A DNA stretch of 50,231 nt from contig CANRWO010000023.1 of NCBI GenBank assembly GCA_947643615.1, positions 1 to 50,231 on the forward strand, in the 5' to 3' direction. The notes beneath the pieces were generated by a model. That model saw only the letters and a list, made by a program, of their open reading frames with translations, did not search any database and was not told the DNA's origin. The stretch comes from an uncultured Lachnospiraceae bacterium (GTDB lineage: Bacteria; Bacillota; Clostridia; Lachnospirales; Lachnospiraceae). Numbering within the stretch: position 1 is the stretch's first letter; each line of letters starts with the position of its first letter. A program made the position numbers and the translations under genes. Positions 25,188 through 33,012 of this stretch are shown piece by piece.

Positions 25188-26330
25188 TTAACGGAACAGT
25201 TCCTCTGCGGCCTGCATCCGGTCGATGATATGTACGCCGAAGGGACAGCGGGATTCGCAGCAGCCGCACTTGATGCAGTCTGAGGCATGTGCGGACAGGC
25301 CATCATAATGGGCACGGACTGTGGGGGGCAGCGTATCCTGCATTTTTGCAAGGTCATATAGTTTATTCACCATGGCAATGTCAATGCCTGAGGGACAGGG
25401 CGCACAATGCCCGCAGTAAGTGCATTGGCCTACATAGGCATGGCGGGGTGCGCTTGCAAGGACGCTGGCATAATCCTTTTCTTCATCTGAAGCAGTTTCG
25501 TAAGCCACTGCCGCATCCACATGCCCCGGTGTGTCAAAACCAACCATGACACTGGCCACTGCAGGCCTGGTCAGGGCATAATGAAGGCACTGGACAGGGG
25601 TCAATGCCACGCCGAAGGGGGATGCTTCTGCAGAGAACAGCCTGCCGCCTGCATAACCTTTCATTACGGTAATCCCTATGCCGTTCTGTTCACATATCTG
25701 ATACAGTTCAGCGCGTTCCGGTGCGATCCCGCCAACATTTTCAGCATATTCCTCTTTGAAGTATTCGTTTAGGTCCTCGCAGGGAGGCAGCATGTCAAAA
25801 GCCGGGTTAACGGAAAACAGAAGCATTTCCACTTCACCGCACTGTGCAGCCAGTTTTGCCACGTCAGGATTGTGCGTGCTCATCCCGATGTGACGGATGA
25901 TTCCCTTTTGCTTCAGGCTCCTCACATATTCGATAAACTCTCCTTCCATGATCCGGTGGAACTCCGCCGTTTCGTCCACAAAATGGATCATGCCCAGGTC
26001 AATATAATCCGTGTGCAGGCGATCCAGAAGATCCTGGAAGGCTTCCTTTACCTTTTCCAGATCGCGGGTGCGGACATACTGGCCGTTCTGCCAGGTGGAG
26101 CCGATATGCCCCTGTATGATCCAACGTTCCCGCCGGCCTTCCAGCGCGGCGCCGATATTAGAGCGTACATTTGGCTCGGACATCCAGCAGTCAAGGATAT
26201 TGATCCCTGCCTGTGCACAGCAGTCAATTACCTCCTTTACTTCCGATGTGCTGTGCCGCTCCAGCCATTCGCCGCCGAGGCCGATTTCGCTGACTTTTAA
26301 TCCCGTTTTGCCAAGTTCACGATAGTTCAT
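25188..26330 (-). CDS. Aldo/keto reductase with C-terminal 4Fe-4S ferredoxin domain
   Basis: A 380-residue protein. The N-terminal ~280 residues are an aldo/keto reductase barrel (MNYRELGKTGLKVSEIGLGG at the start; DYIDLGMIHFVDE). The C-terminal part has two cysteine clusters, CTYCGHCAPCPSGIDI and CIKCGCCESRCPFGV, which should bind iron-sulfur centres. Such fusions are common in clostridia and probably reduce carbonyls with ferredoxin-type electron transfer; substrate unknown. AGGAGG lies eight bases before the ATG at 26330. It converges with the response regulator gene with a 26-bp gap. Confidence 0.9.
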   Translation of the reverse strand: MNYRELGKTGLKVSEIGLGGEWLERHSTSEVKEVIDCCAQAGINILDCWMSEPNVRSNIGAALEGRRERWIIQGHIGSTWQNGQYVRTRDLEKVKEAFQDLLDRLHTDYIDLGMIHFVDETAEFHRIMEGEFIEYVRSLKQKGIIRHIGMSTHNPDVAKLAAQCGEVEMLLFSVNPAFDMLPPCEDLNEYFKEEYAENVGGIAPERAELYQICEQNGIGITVMKGYAGGRLFSAEASPFGVALTPVQCLHYALTRPAVASVMVGFDTPGHVDAAVAYETASDEEKDYASVLASAPRHAYVGQCTYCGHCAPCPSGIDIAMVNKLYDLAKMQDTLPPTVRAHYDGLSAHASDCIKCGCCESRCPFGVHIIDRMQAAEELFR

Positions 26331-26451
26331 AAATGAGTCCTCCTGTGTGGTGTTTTTTGCCAAGAGTTTTGATAGGTGGTGTTATGGATATTATACAATG
26401 AAAAGGCCTTAATTGATAGGGTATAAACAGAATAAACAGTGCGGAAACCTG

Positions 26452-26480
26452 TTTTCAAATTGTGTAGAATGAGATATAAT
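26452..26480 (+). promoter_or_regulatory. Putative promoter of the ATPase-TPR genes
   Basis: TTTTCA (26452-26457), a 17-bp spacer and TATAAT (26475-26480), 90 bp before the ATPase start. The -35 is a weak match. The gap downstream is AT-rich and shows no other clear element. Confidence 0.4.
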
Positions 26481-26569
26481 ACTAATACATGTTTTTTTCG
26501 TGCTTAAGCGAAAAACGAAAAGCTTTTTGCTGTAATACAATTTTGCGCAGGCAATGAATGGGGGTAATT

Positions 26570-27904
26570 ATGCTATATTTAAAGGCCGACAAGCTGTCTG
26601 AGATCCAGGATGCGTTTAACCCGAATCCTCTGGAGGAGCCAGAGGAGATAAATTCATTTTATCAGGATGTAACGGAAGCAAGGACAGGGGATGCCTATTC
26701 CGGATTTGTGGAAAAAATGGAGCTTTTGTTGGAGGATTCCCATCATTCTCTGATACACAAGCTGTTTGTGGGCCATGCGGGTGTAGGGAAAACTACAGAG
26801 TTATACCGGTTGAAGCATGTGGCACAGGGGAAAGGCTTTTTGACATGTTTTGGTAGATGTGATATAGACCTTGACTCCGGCGATGTGGAATATACGGACG
26901 TACTTTTGTATATATTGGATCTGTTGGTCTTACAGGCCTGTGAGCAGGACTTGAAGATTAGCGATAGAATTGTAAAAAGTATTGAAAATTATTGGAATAC
27001 GGATACGGAATTGAGCACAACCATTTCCATGCAGGCCGATTTGGAGCTTTCCGGCAGTGTCCAGGCGGAGGCCGGGATGAAGAAAATTGTCAAGCTTCTG
27101 GCCGGTGTACGTGCAATATTAAAAAACAGTGCAGAATCAAAGAAGATTGTCAGGACAAGAGTTGAGCCACGAAGCAGTGAACTGATCGCTCAGATCAGAG
27201 AGGTAATTGAAGAGATTCGAAATCAGCTCTCTGCTTCCGGCAGGCCGGATATTCCCTTTGTAATACTGGATGGACTGGATAAGATTCCATTGGAACAGGC
27301 AAGGAAGATTTTCATGGAAAACGGCTCCCGTTTCCAGGGTTTGCAGATACATTTGCTGGTCACATTCCCCATATCCTTATCATATACGCCTGAATATAAG
27401 GATATCCAGATATGGTTCCCAAATCCGGTAAAGCTTCCCATGATTAAATTGCGTGATTGGCAGAATGGGGCATATGCGGAGGAGTATATGGAGGGAATTG
27501 ACACGCTGAAAAATATTGTCAGAAAGCGGGCGGATTTGTCGCTCTTTACCAAGGAAGCGTTGGATGAATTGATTTTATATACGGGAGGTTATCTGCGGGA
27601 CCTGTTCAGGTGTATTTGCGATGCCGCACTGAGGGCAAGGCTTAGAAAGTCCTCGTGTATAGAGCTTTCCGATGCAAAAAAGGCATTGGAGGTTCTGGAA
27701 TCCGACATTAACGGCAGGTATGGGGAAGAGCTGATTGGGAAAATGCAGGAGATATACCGCGGCGAAAAGTACGTGTCCTCATCGGAGGAAATTACCACAT
27801 TATTACAGATAGGCGCAGTCCTTGAATATAATGGAACAAGGTGGTGCGACTTGCATCCGTTGGTGGAAAAATGGTTGATCCAAAACAGGAAGATAACCCG
27901 TTAA
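26570..27904 (+). CDS. P-loop ATPase of a putative split STAND-like system
   Basis: A 444-residue protein with Walker A GHAGVGKTTELYRL (Lys74), a stretch DIDLDSGDVEYTDVLLYILD typical of the 'GHxGxGKTTEL' ATPases seen in bacterial defence and signalling genes, a Walker B-like VILDGLDKI (231-239), and a sensor-like LLVTFP. The C-terminal ~130 residues look like a lid plus winged helix (LYTGGYLRDLFRCICDAALR; LLQIGAVLEYNGTRWCDLHP). The ATG at 26570 is preferred to 26558, which lies in the G-rich ribosome binding site. The TPR protein gene follows after 43 bp. In STAND proteins the NTPase and TPR sensor are one chain; here they seem split. Function not known; anti-phage or stress sensing are inferences. 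Confidence 0.72.
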   Translation: MLYLKADKLSEIQDAFNPNPLEEPEEINSFYQDVTEARTGDAYSGFVEKMELLLEDSHHSLIHKLFVGHAGVGKTTELYRLKHVAQGKGFLTCFGRCDIDLDSGDVEYTDVLLYILDLLVLQACEQDLKISDRIVKSIENYWNTDTELSTTISMQADLELSGSVQAEAGMKKIVKLLAGVRAILKNSAESKKIVRTRVEPRSSELIAQIREVIEEIRNQLSASGRPDIPFVILDGLDKIPLEQARKIFMENGSRFQGLQIHLLVTFPISLSYTPEYKDIQIWFPNPVKLPMIKLRDWQNGAYAEEYMEGIDTLKNIVRKRADLSLFTKEALDELILYTGGYLRDLFRCICDAALRARLRKSSCIELSDAKKALEVLESDINGRYGEELIGKMQEIYRGEKYVSSSEEITTLLQIGAVLEYNGTRWCDLHPLVEKWLIQNRKITR

Positions 27905-27947
27905 ACATAGAAAATCGGTTGTGCCGTAAAATAGGGAGGTATATGCC

Positions 27948-29660
27948 ATGGATAGGACTCTGGGCGGTAATGAAGAGCAGTTTCAAATGCTGTTGATGGC
28001 GCTGGGAGACATAAAAAGTGGCATATGCCTTTTTCAGTCACCGGAACAGTCCAAATGGGCCGCATTAATCCAAAAAAGCTTAAAGGATAAAAAAGTGTGC
28101 CTGCACAATATTGCGGATGACGAAGAAGGGACTGGAATGCCTCTTATCACCGATTTTAAAAGGTGGGCCTCGGAGTCCGGTGCGGATGTTGTGATTGTAT
28201 ATAATCTGCAGCTTTTGGGTTTGCGCTATGGAGACCGGGAGACCGTGGAACATCTGAATTTTATGCGTGACCAAATACAGGCTATCGGGAAATTATTTTT
28301 GCTTGGGGTTTCTCCCTACTTTGCCCTGTTGCTTTCACGCAATGCCAGGGACTTGTATTCCTGCATAAGGTATCATTTTAATTTTACCGAACGCACAGCG
28401 GAAGATGGAATGATTGAGATAAGTAATTGCCGGGAACTAAGTGGGGATTACACATTGGAAATAGAAAAATATTGGGAGTATAAGAGCCGTGCTGAGGATA
28501 AAGTGGGAGAAGAACAGGTCCGTCTATATTTAGAGTGCATGGACTGTTGGAAGGATGTCCGAGGCAACCTTCCGCTTCAAGAAAAAGAAGATATCATGCA
28601 AATGGCAAGCCGGGTAGACCAATTTTGCATGGAGAAAGAATTGGGAATGCCTGAAGTGGTACAGATATGGATCCTGGCCGATACATGGCTGGAACTGGGA
28701 GAGAAGGAAAAGTGTTTAAGCTGGCTTAAGCTGGCAGAAGACAAAGTCAGGACTGCATTAGGGACAGGGCACAGGATTTATGCGGACGCATTGGTAAGGC
28801 TTGCGGATTATTATCAGCTGGCCAGCAATTATGAACAGTGTGAAAAGTATTATGACCAGGCTCTTCGTATTTATGAGGATCATAAAGTACCGTTAGACGA
28901 GAGATATCAGGATACCCTGATGAAACGGGCGGTTATGTACAGAAGAAGATACCAGTATGACCAGGCGCTTGCAATCTACGAAAAGATTTTACGGTATTAT
29001 ACCGGAAAGTATGGTTCCGGCTTTAGCGGGAATGCAACCTGCTTAAATAATATAGGCCGCGTTTATGAGGAGCTCGGCGATGCCTCAGGGGCGTTGGCTA
29101 AATTCCAAGAGGCGCTGGAACTGCTTTTGGCATCGGGAGAAAGGAATTATTTGCTGAGTGCGCTTTATAATAACATATCTGCCATATACCTCAATAATGG
29201 AGATCTGAAAAACGCATGGAAGTATATTAAGCTGGCGAAAAAAGAAACCGAGAGCCTTTATGGCCCGGATTCGGAGCATATGATACGAATATACAATTCT
29301 ATGGCTGGTATCTGGATGGAAAGAGAACGCCTGGATAAAGCCATGGAATATTTGAAAAAGGCCATGGAGCTGATAAAAAGAACCCATTCCGGCGAAACAG
29401 AGCAGGCGGCAGTTGTTTTGAATAATATGGCAAACGCCCTGATCCAGGGGAATAGTCCATTACAAGCTATTCCACTTTTCCGGCAGGCGTTGGAGCTGCG
29501 GCTAAAAATTAATGGGGAAAGAGATCAGTTGACAGCCGACATTTATGAGGGGTTGAGCCTCGCCTTTTATGGTATTGGAGATAGTAAACAGTACAGAGAA
29601 TACAGCAACAAAGCGCTGGATATCTATAGAGAACTGCACAGGGAAACGCCCCCAAGGTGA
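27948..29660 (+). CDS. TPR-repeat protein with degenerate N-terminal domain, partner of the ATPase
   Basis: A 570-residue protein. Residues ~15-150 form an alpha/beta domain without a P-loop; its LNFMRDQIQAIGKLFLLGVS segment followed by a short aromatic-rich RDLYSCIRYHF resembles the domain placed ahead of TPRs in many bacterial STAND-type proteins (LNxxRE...PDxWxxR pattern). From ~235 to 560 there are about eight tetratricopeptide repeats, e.g. YEQCEKYYDQALRIYE, GALAKFQEALELL and LDKAMEYLKKAMELI. TPR arrays bind protein partners, so this is probably the sensor or scaffold for the upstream ATPase. GGGAGGT lies seven bases before the ATG. Not assigned to a named system. Confidence 0.75.
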   Translation: MDRTLGGNEEQFQMLLMALGDIKSGICLFQSPEQSKWAALIQKSLKDKKVCLHNIADDEEGTGMPLITDFKRWASESGADVVIVYNLQLLGLRYGDRETVEHLNFMRDQIQAIGKLFLLGVSPYFALLLSRNARDLYSCIRYHFNFTERTAEDGMIEISNCRELSGDYTLEIEKYWEYKSRAEDKVGEEQVRLYLECMDCWKDVRGNLPLQEKEDIMQMASRVDQFCMEKELGMPEVVQIWILADTWLELGEKEKCLSWLKLAEDKVRTALGTGHRIYADALVRLADYYQLASNYEQCEKYYDQALRIYEDHKVPLDERYQDTLMKRAVMYRRRYQYDQALAIYEKILRYYTGKYGSGFSGNATCLNNIGRVYEELGDASGALAKFQEALELLLASGERNYLLSALYNNISAIYLNNGDLKNAWKYIKLAKKETESLYGPDSEHMIRIYNSMAGIWMERERLDKAMEYLKKAMELIKRTHSGETEQAAVVLNNMANALIQGNSPLQAIPLFRQALELRLKINGERDQLTADIYEGLSLAFYGIGDSKQYREYSNKALDIYRELHRETPPR

Positions 29661-29843
29661 GAAAATTGTTCTCCACTCAAGTACTGCTTGCATATCAAAT
29701 GTGATAAAGCAATTTTACAATATAATGTTCAGGGCAATTCAAGCGATGCTTTATTGAACAGGCGGCAGTAAGATGTTTATAATGTTTCCATACCGGTATA
29801 TCGCTGCAATAAGAACGTAGATACATGATAGGAGGACAGAGGT

Positions 29844-30773
29844 ATGTTTGATGTCAATCAGGTTTCCCAGAGGATCCGGGATGCAAGGATCCATAAAAAT
29901 ATGACCCAGAGTAACCTGGCGGATGAGATGGGGGTAAGTTATCAGGCGGTATCCAATTGGGAGAGAGGAAATTCCCTGCCGGATATAGCGAAATATGGGG
30001 ATCTCTGCCGGATTCTGGATGTCAGCCTGGAATATTTGCTGGGGGAGAGTGAAGATACCAAGACCGTGGAAAAATTGATTGAAGGGGATAAAAATGGTGA
30101 TGAGGTATCTCTCACAATAGAAGAGATCACACCCATTGCCCCATTGATTCCTCCCAAAGGGTTAAAGGAAGCGATCGAAAAGAGCGGGGATAAGAAAGCG
30201 GTCTACGGGAAGAGTCTAAGGAAAATAGCCCCGTTTTTGGATAAAGAGACTTTGGATGAGCTTGTGAGAGAGATGGGTTCCGAGGATGCCCATGAGCTTA
30301 TGGCCCTCGCACCCTTTCTTGCAGGAGGCACATTGGCGGCAAAGCTCCAGGCATTACATGCCCAGGGGAAATTGGAGATATCTGTTCTGAGGAAATGTAT
30401 GCCCTTCCTTGGCATGGACACCATAGACAATCTACTGGAAGGAATGGAGATCACAAATCTGGACGATATAATGAAGATAGCGCCTTTTTTAAAAAGGAGT
30501 ACCCTTAAAAAAATGGTGGAAAAGTGTGACAATGGAGAGGGGGTCAGGTTTAATGTTATAAAGCATTTGGCGCCCTTCCTGGATAAGGACACATTGTCTC
30601 AGCTGCTGGAGGACACGGAGATAGACGATTTCCAAAAAATAGCGGAGCTGGCGCCGTTTTTACACAGCAAAACGCTAAAGGACCTGATTTTGAAATCGGG
30701 AGTGATAAGCGGGAACCGCCAAAAGAAATTCGAGGAGGCGGAGCTGCAGTTCCAAGAGGACTGGAAGTATTGA
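29844..30773 (+). CDS. XRE-type helix-turn-helix protein with PFL super-repeats
   Basis: A 309-residue protein. Residues 7-65 are an XRE/Cro helix-turn-helix (MTQSNLADEMGVSYQAVSNW). From ~95 to 285 it carries seven copies of a two-helix motif written x-[AM]-P-[FL]-[LI]-x3-[TG]-[LI]-x2-[LA]: the prolines are at 100, 130, 157, 187, 214, 244 and 271. The spacing alternates strictly 30, 27, 30, 27, 30, 27, so the real unit is 57 residues. The repeats probably build a solenoid for protein or ligand binding. AGGAGG lies eight bases before the ATG. It follows the TPR gene by 183 bp on the same strand and ends at a strong terminator; whether it belongs to the ATPase-TPR unit is open. Confidence 0.75.
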   Translation: MFDVNQVSQRIRDARIHKNMTQSNLADEMGVSYQAVSNWERGNSLPDIAKYGDLCRILDVSLEYLLGESEDTKTVEKLIEGDKNGDEVSLTIEEITPIAPLIPPKGLKEAIEKSGDKKAVYGKSLRKIAPFLDKETLDELVREMGSEDAHELMALAPFLAGGTLAAKLQALHAQGKLEISVLRKCMPFLGMDTIDNLLEGMEITNLDDIMKIAPFLKRSTLKKMVEKCDNGEGVRFNVIKHLAPFLDKDTLSQLLEDTEIDDFQKIAELAPFLHSKTLKDLILKSGVISGNRQKKFEEAELQFQEDWKY

Positions 30774-30776
30774 TAA

Positions 30777-30820
30777 AAAGACCTGCTGTAGGATCATATA
30801 AATGCCTGCAGCAGGTCTTT
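30777..30820. terminator. Strong bidirectional terminator
   Basis: A 16-bp stem with one wobble position: AAAGACCTGCTGTAGG (30777-30792) and CCTGCAGCAGGTCTTT (30805-30820). It separates the convergent XRE gene and the anti-sigma gene. Confidence 0.8.
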
Positions 30821-30830
30821 GGGGATATTG

Positions 30831-31553
30831 TTAATTAGTATGATTTGTACCGCCGTGGTGCTCTTCATGATGCTGTGACCCGTTTCCGCCCTGATGCCCT
30901 GCACAGGTCTCAATCCTGTTATGGATTTCCCCCATGGTCATATCATGGCAGGCCTCTACGGTTATGCTTTCGTCATATAGGGAGAGTTCCTGATATGCCC
31001 GATACTTTCCAAAGGACATTTCATGCCGGTGGGCTTCCTCCATGCAGTGTGCGTCACTGGAATATATCAATGTCTCGTAATCCCGGTAAAATTCAATGGC
31101 GCTTAATTCCTCTATCATGGAATAGGAATTGGCGGTAATGACCGTGAATACTAACAGGGAATCATCCTTCAGGAATCCCAGGCTGGCTTCCTCTTCCAGA
31201 AGCTTATTGATAGCCTGAATATAAGGGATGTTTCTTAGTGACACATTCAGTAAAAGATCCTGTCCATCCTCGTTGTAGGCTTCTGCGGTCACAACTCTCC
31301 CAAATCGGTTGATTCCAATCTCAAGGGAAGGATTCACGTCTATGCTGATATAAGACACCGGCTGCCGATATACAGAGTAGCCGCCTGTGCCAATGAGGAG
31401 TAATAAACATGCCGCAGCCAAAGCATATTTCAAAACAGGTATGGACCTATGGACGGTTTTTTTTTCTTGCTTCTTTAATAAATACTGCAGTGTGTTTTTC
31501 TTCAAATCTTCGGTAGCCCGTATTCCACTCATGCTTTTCTTGATTGCATTCAT
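30831..31553 (-). CDS. RsgI-like transmembrane anti-sigma factor
   Basis: A 240-residue protein with a cytoplasmic N-terminus (~40 residues), one membrane helix (LKYALAAACLLLLIGTGGYS), and an extracytoplasmic part that starts with YISIDVNPSLEIGINRFG, the juxtamembrane motif of RsgI-type anti-sigma factors. The C-terminal tail is rich in His, Gly and Asn (HQGGNGSQHHEEHHGG), which could bind metal. It should hold the sigma factor encoded just upstream at the membrane until a signal arrives. The ATG at 31553 forms a 4-bp ATGA overlap with the sigma stop codon and has GGGAGGT eight bases upstream, so it is preferred over 31559. Confidence 0.8.
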   Translation of the reverse strand: MNAIKKSMSGIRATEDLKKNTLQYLLKKQEKKTVHRSIPVLKYALAAACLLLLIGTGGYSVYRQPVSYISIDVNPSLEIGINRFGRVVTAEAYNEDGQDLLLNVSLRNIPYIQAINKLLEEEASLGFLKDDSLLVFTVITANSYSMIEELSAIEFYRDYETLIYSSDAHCMEEAHRHEMSFGKYRAYQELSLYDESITVEACHDMTMGEIHNRIETCAGHQGGNGSQHHEEHHGGTNHTN

Positions 31554-32029
31554 GTCCATTCACCTCCCAACCGGTCCCGCAATATATCTTTTGCCCTGGA
31601 AAGCCATGTATATACGGTGTTTTCCTTTTTCCCAAGTATTTTGGCAATCTCCGCTGCCGTATAATCTTCGTAGTAGTATAAATAAATCACATTACGGTAT
31701 TTTTCGGGAAGTTTCAATACTATTTCCAATAATTCGGCGGACGAGCTGTCTAAAGATTCTCTTTCCTCATCCACTACTTCAAGAGGTACCCATTTTCTGC
31801 GCGAAAGATAGCGGAGCCAGTCGGTGCAGGCGTTGATAGCCACCCGGACAAACCATGCCTTTTCATGCTCGGCACTCTCAAAAGAGCCTTCATAGAGCAG
31901 ATATTTCATATATACATTCTGAAAAACATCCTCTGTGTCATGTCTGCTTTTTAGATGTACAAAGCATATTCTCCGCACCATATCACCATAGACTTCCATG
32001 GTACGGCTTAAATCTTCCGCACTTTTCAA
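31550..32029 (-). CDS. ECF-type RNA polymerase sigma factor
   Basis: A 159-residue sigma-70 family protein. Region 2: HDTEDVFQNVYMKYLLYEGS (the DxxQ-type helix with FxxxHAW-like EHEKAWFVRVAINACTDWLR); region 4: LPEKYRNVIYLYYYEDYTAA then EIAKILGKKENTVYTWLSRA. It directs transcription of a small regulon, usually including its own operon. The TTG at 32029 has AGGGGGA six bases upstream; the next ATG (31999) would shorten region 2. It lies 27 bp after the cysteine-repeat protein gene and overlaps the anti-sigma gene. Confidence 0.9.
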   Translation of the reverse strand: MKSAEDLSRTMEVYGDMVRRICFVHLKSRHDTEDVFQNVYMKYLLYEGSFESAEHEKAWFVRVAINACTDWLRYLSRRKWVPLEVVDEERESLDSSSAELLEIVLKLPEKYRNVIYLYYYEDYTAAEIAKILGKKENTVYTWLSRAKDILRDRLGGEWT

Positions 32030-32056
32030 AAATCTTCCCCCTTTGGCGGTTCCGGT

Positions 32057-32830
32057 TTAATGGTGGGAACCGGACCTGTGGCCTCGATCGGAATGATGGC
32101 CTCGGCCGTTGGAGTAATTGCCGTTACCGGAGCCATTCCATGAAGTATCTACGGTATTATTCACATTGCCCTGGTAGCAGGGAACGTTGGAACAGTCGTT
32201 GCCGTTTATGCAGGGAGTCCCTGTGCAGTAACCACCGTTCTGGCAGACGCCGTTGACGTCGCAGCTGCCGTCCAGAGTGCAATAACCGTCCAGGTAACAG
32301 GGTGCGTTGACACAGTCGTTGCCGTTTATGCAGGGAGTTCCTGTGCAGTAGCCACCGTTCTGGCAGACGCCGTTGACGTCACAGCTGCCATCCAGAGTGC
32401 AATAACCGTCCAAGTAACAGGGTGCGTTGACAGATTGGCTGCCTGTAATGCCGGAATTCTCCTGGAAACAGGGTACTCCTGTGCAGTAGCCACCGTTCTG
32501 GCAGACGCCGTTGACGTCGCAGCTGCCGTCCAGAGTACAATAACCGTCCAGGTAACAGGGTGCGTTGACAGATTGGCTGCCTGTAATGCCGGAATTCTCC
32601 TGGAAACAGGGTACTCCTGTGCAGTAGCCACCGTTCTGGCAGACGCCGTTGACATCGCAGCTGCCGTCCAAAGTACAATAACCGTTCAGGTAACAGGATG
32701 CATGGCGCACGGTTACCTTTTTCCCTCTTCCATGGTGGCCATTATACGCATACGCAGTCTCTGATGCAACTCCCGCGAAAATAATTACAGCCGCCATCAA
32801 CATTAAAATTTTTGCAAAACCTTTTTTCAT
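32057..32830 (-). CDS. Secreted cysteine-pentad repeat protein of unknown function
   Basis: A 257-residue protein. Residues 1-28 are a signal peptide with an AYA cleavage site. The mature protein has four copies of a module with cysteines at a fixed rhythm: C-x5-C-x5-C-x5-C-x5-C-x4-C (starting at C46, C92, C138 and C178), for example CYLDGYCTLDGSCDVNGVC. With three extra cysteines there are 27 in all. Linkers are 15 or 9 residues. The C-terminus is Gly/Asn/His/Ser-rich (RGHHSDRGHRSGSHH). GGAGGT lies six bases before the ATG. It is the first gene of the operon with the ECF sigma and RsgI-like genes. It might bind metal, be a disulfide-rich surface fibre, or be the signal for the anti-sigma factor; no family is recognised. 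Confidence 0.8.
   Translation of the reverse strand: MKKGFAKILMLMAAVIIFAGVASETAYAYNGHHGRGKKVTVRHASCYLNGYCTLDGSCDVNGVCQNGGYCTGVPCFQENSGITGSQSVNAPCYLDGYCTLDGSCDVNGVCQNGGYCTGVPCFQENSGITGSQSVNAPCYLDGYCTLDGSCDVNGVCQNGGYCTGTPCINGNDCVNAPCYLDGYCTLDGSCDVNGVCQNGGYCTGTPCINGNDCSNVPCYQGNVNNTVDTSWNGSGNGNYSNGRGHHSDRGHRSGSHH
32192..32695 (-). repeat. Tandem coding repeats (138/138/120 bp) in the cysteine-repeat gene
   Basis: The four modules are nearly identical at DNA level, with unit lengths of 138, 138 and 120 bp. Two consecutive units keep the linker ENSGITGSQSVNA and the last two the shorter INGNDC linker. Such arrays change copy number by recombination or slippage. Confidence 0.8.
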
Positions 32831-32941
32831 GACATTACCTCCGTTTTGTGGTTTTCTTTTTGCCCCTTTATAAATAATACGTTCCCCATCCACCAAATCT
32901 TTCATTTTTTTAAAGATATATAAAATTTTTTCACGTTTCTT

Positions 32942-32953
32942 ACAGTATACTGT
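32942..32953. promoter_or_regulatory. 12-bp palindrome upstream of the cysteine-repeat/sigma operon
   Basis: ACAGTATACTGT is a perfect palindrome 112 bp before the first gene, in an AT-rich stretch that should hold the operon promoter. Possible operator; no protein can be assigned. Confidence 0.35.
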
Positions 32954-33012
32954 TTTCTTCAGGATAATACAATATGGGAAAATACAGTTTCACGGGCAGT
33001 TAGTCCAGCCAT

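Noticed and set aside
25162..25200. A terminator between the response regulator and the aldo/keto reductase
   Set aside because: GAGGAAC and GTTCCTC are complementary, but they are widely spaced and have no proper T-run in either direction.
29705..29760. TGTTCA...TGAACA as a terminator after the TPR gene
   Set aside because: The arms are only six bases with a long loop and no T-run.
32326..32678. Alternative-frame arginine/alanine-rich reading frames across the cysteine repeats
   Set aside because: They are caused by the repeated DNA of the real gene, have no ribosome binding site and no sensible composition.
32192..32695. CRISPR-like regular repeats
   Set aside because: The units are 120-138 bp, lie in a coding frame with a signal peptide, and have no unique spacers between short repeats.
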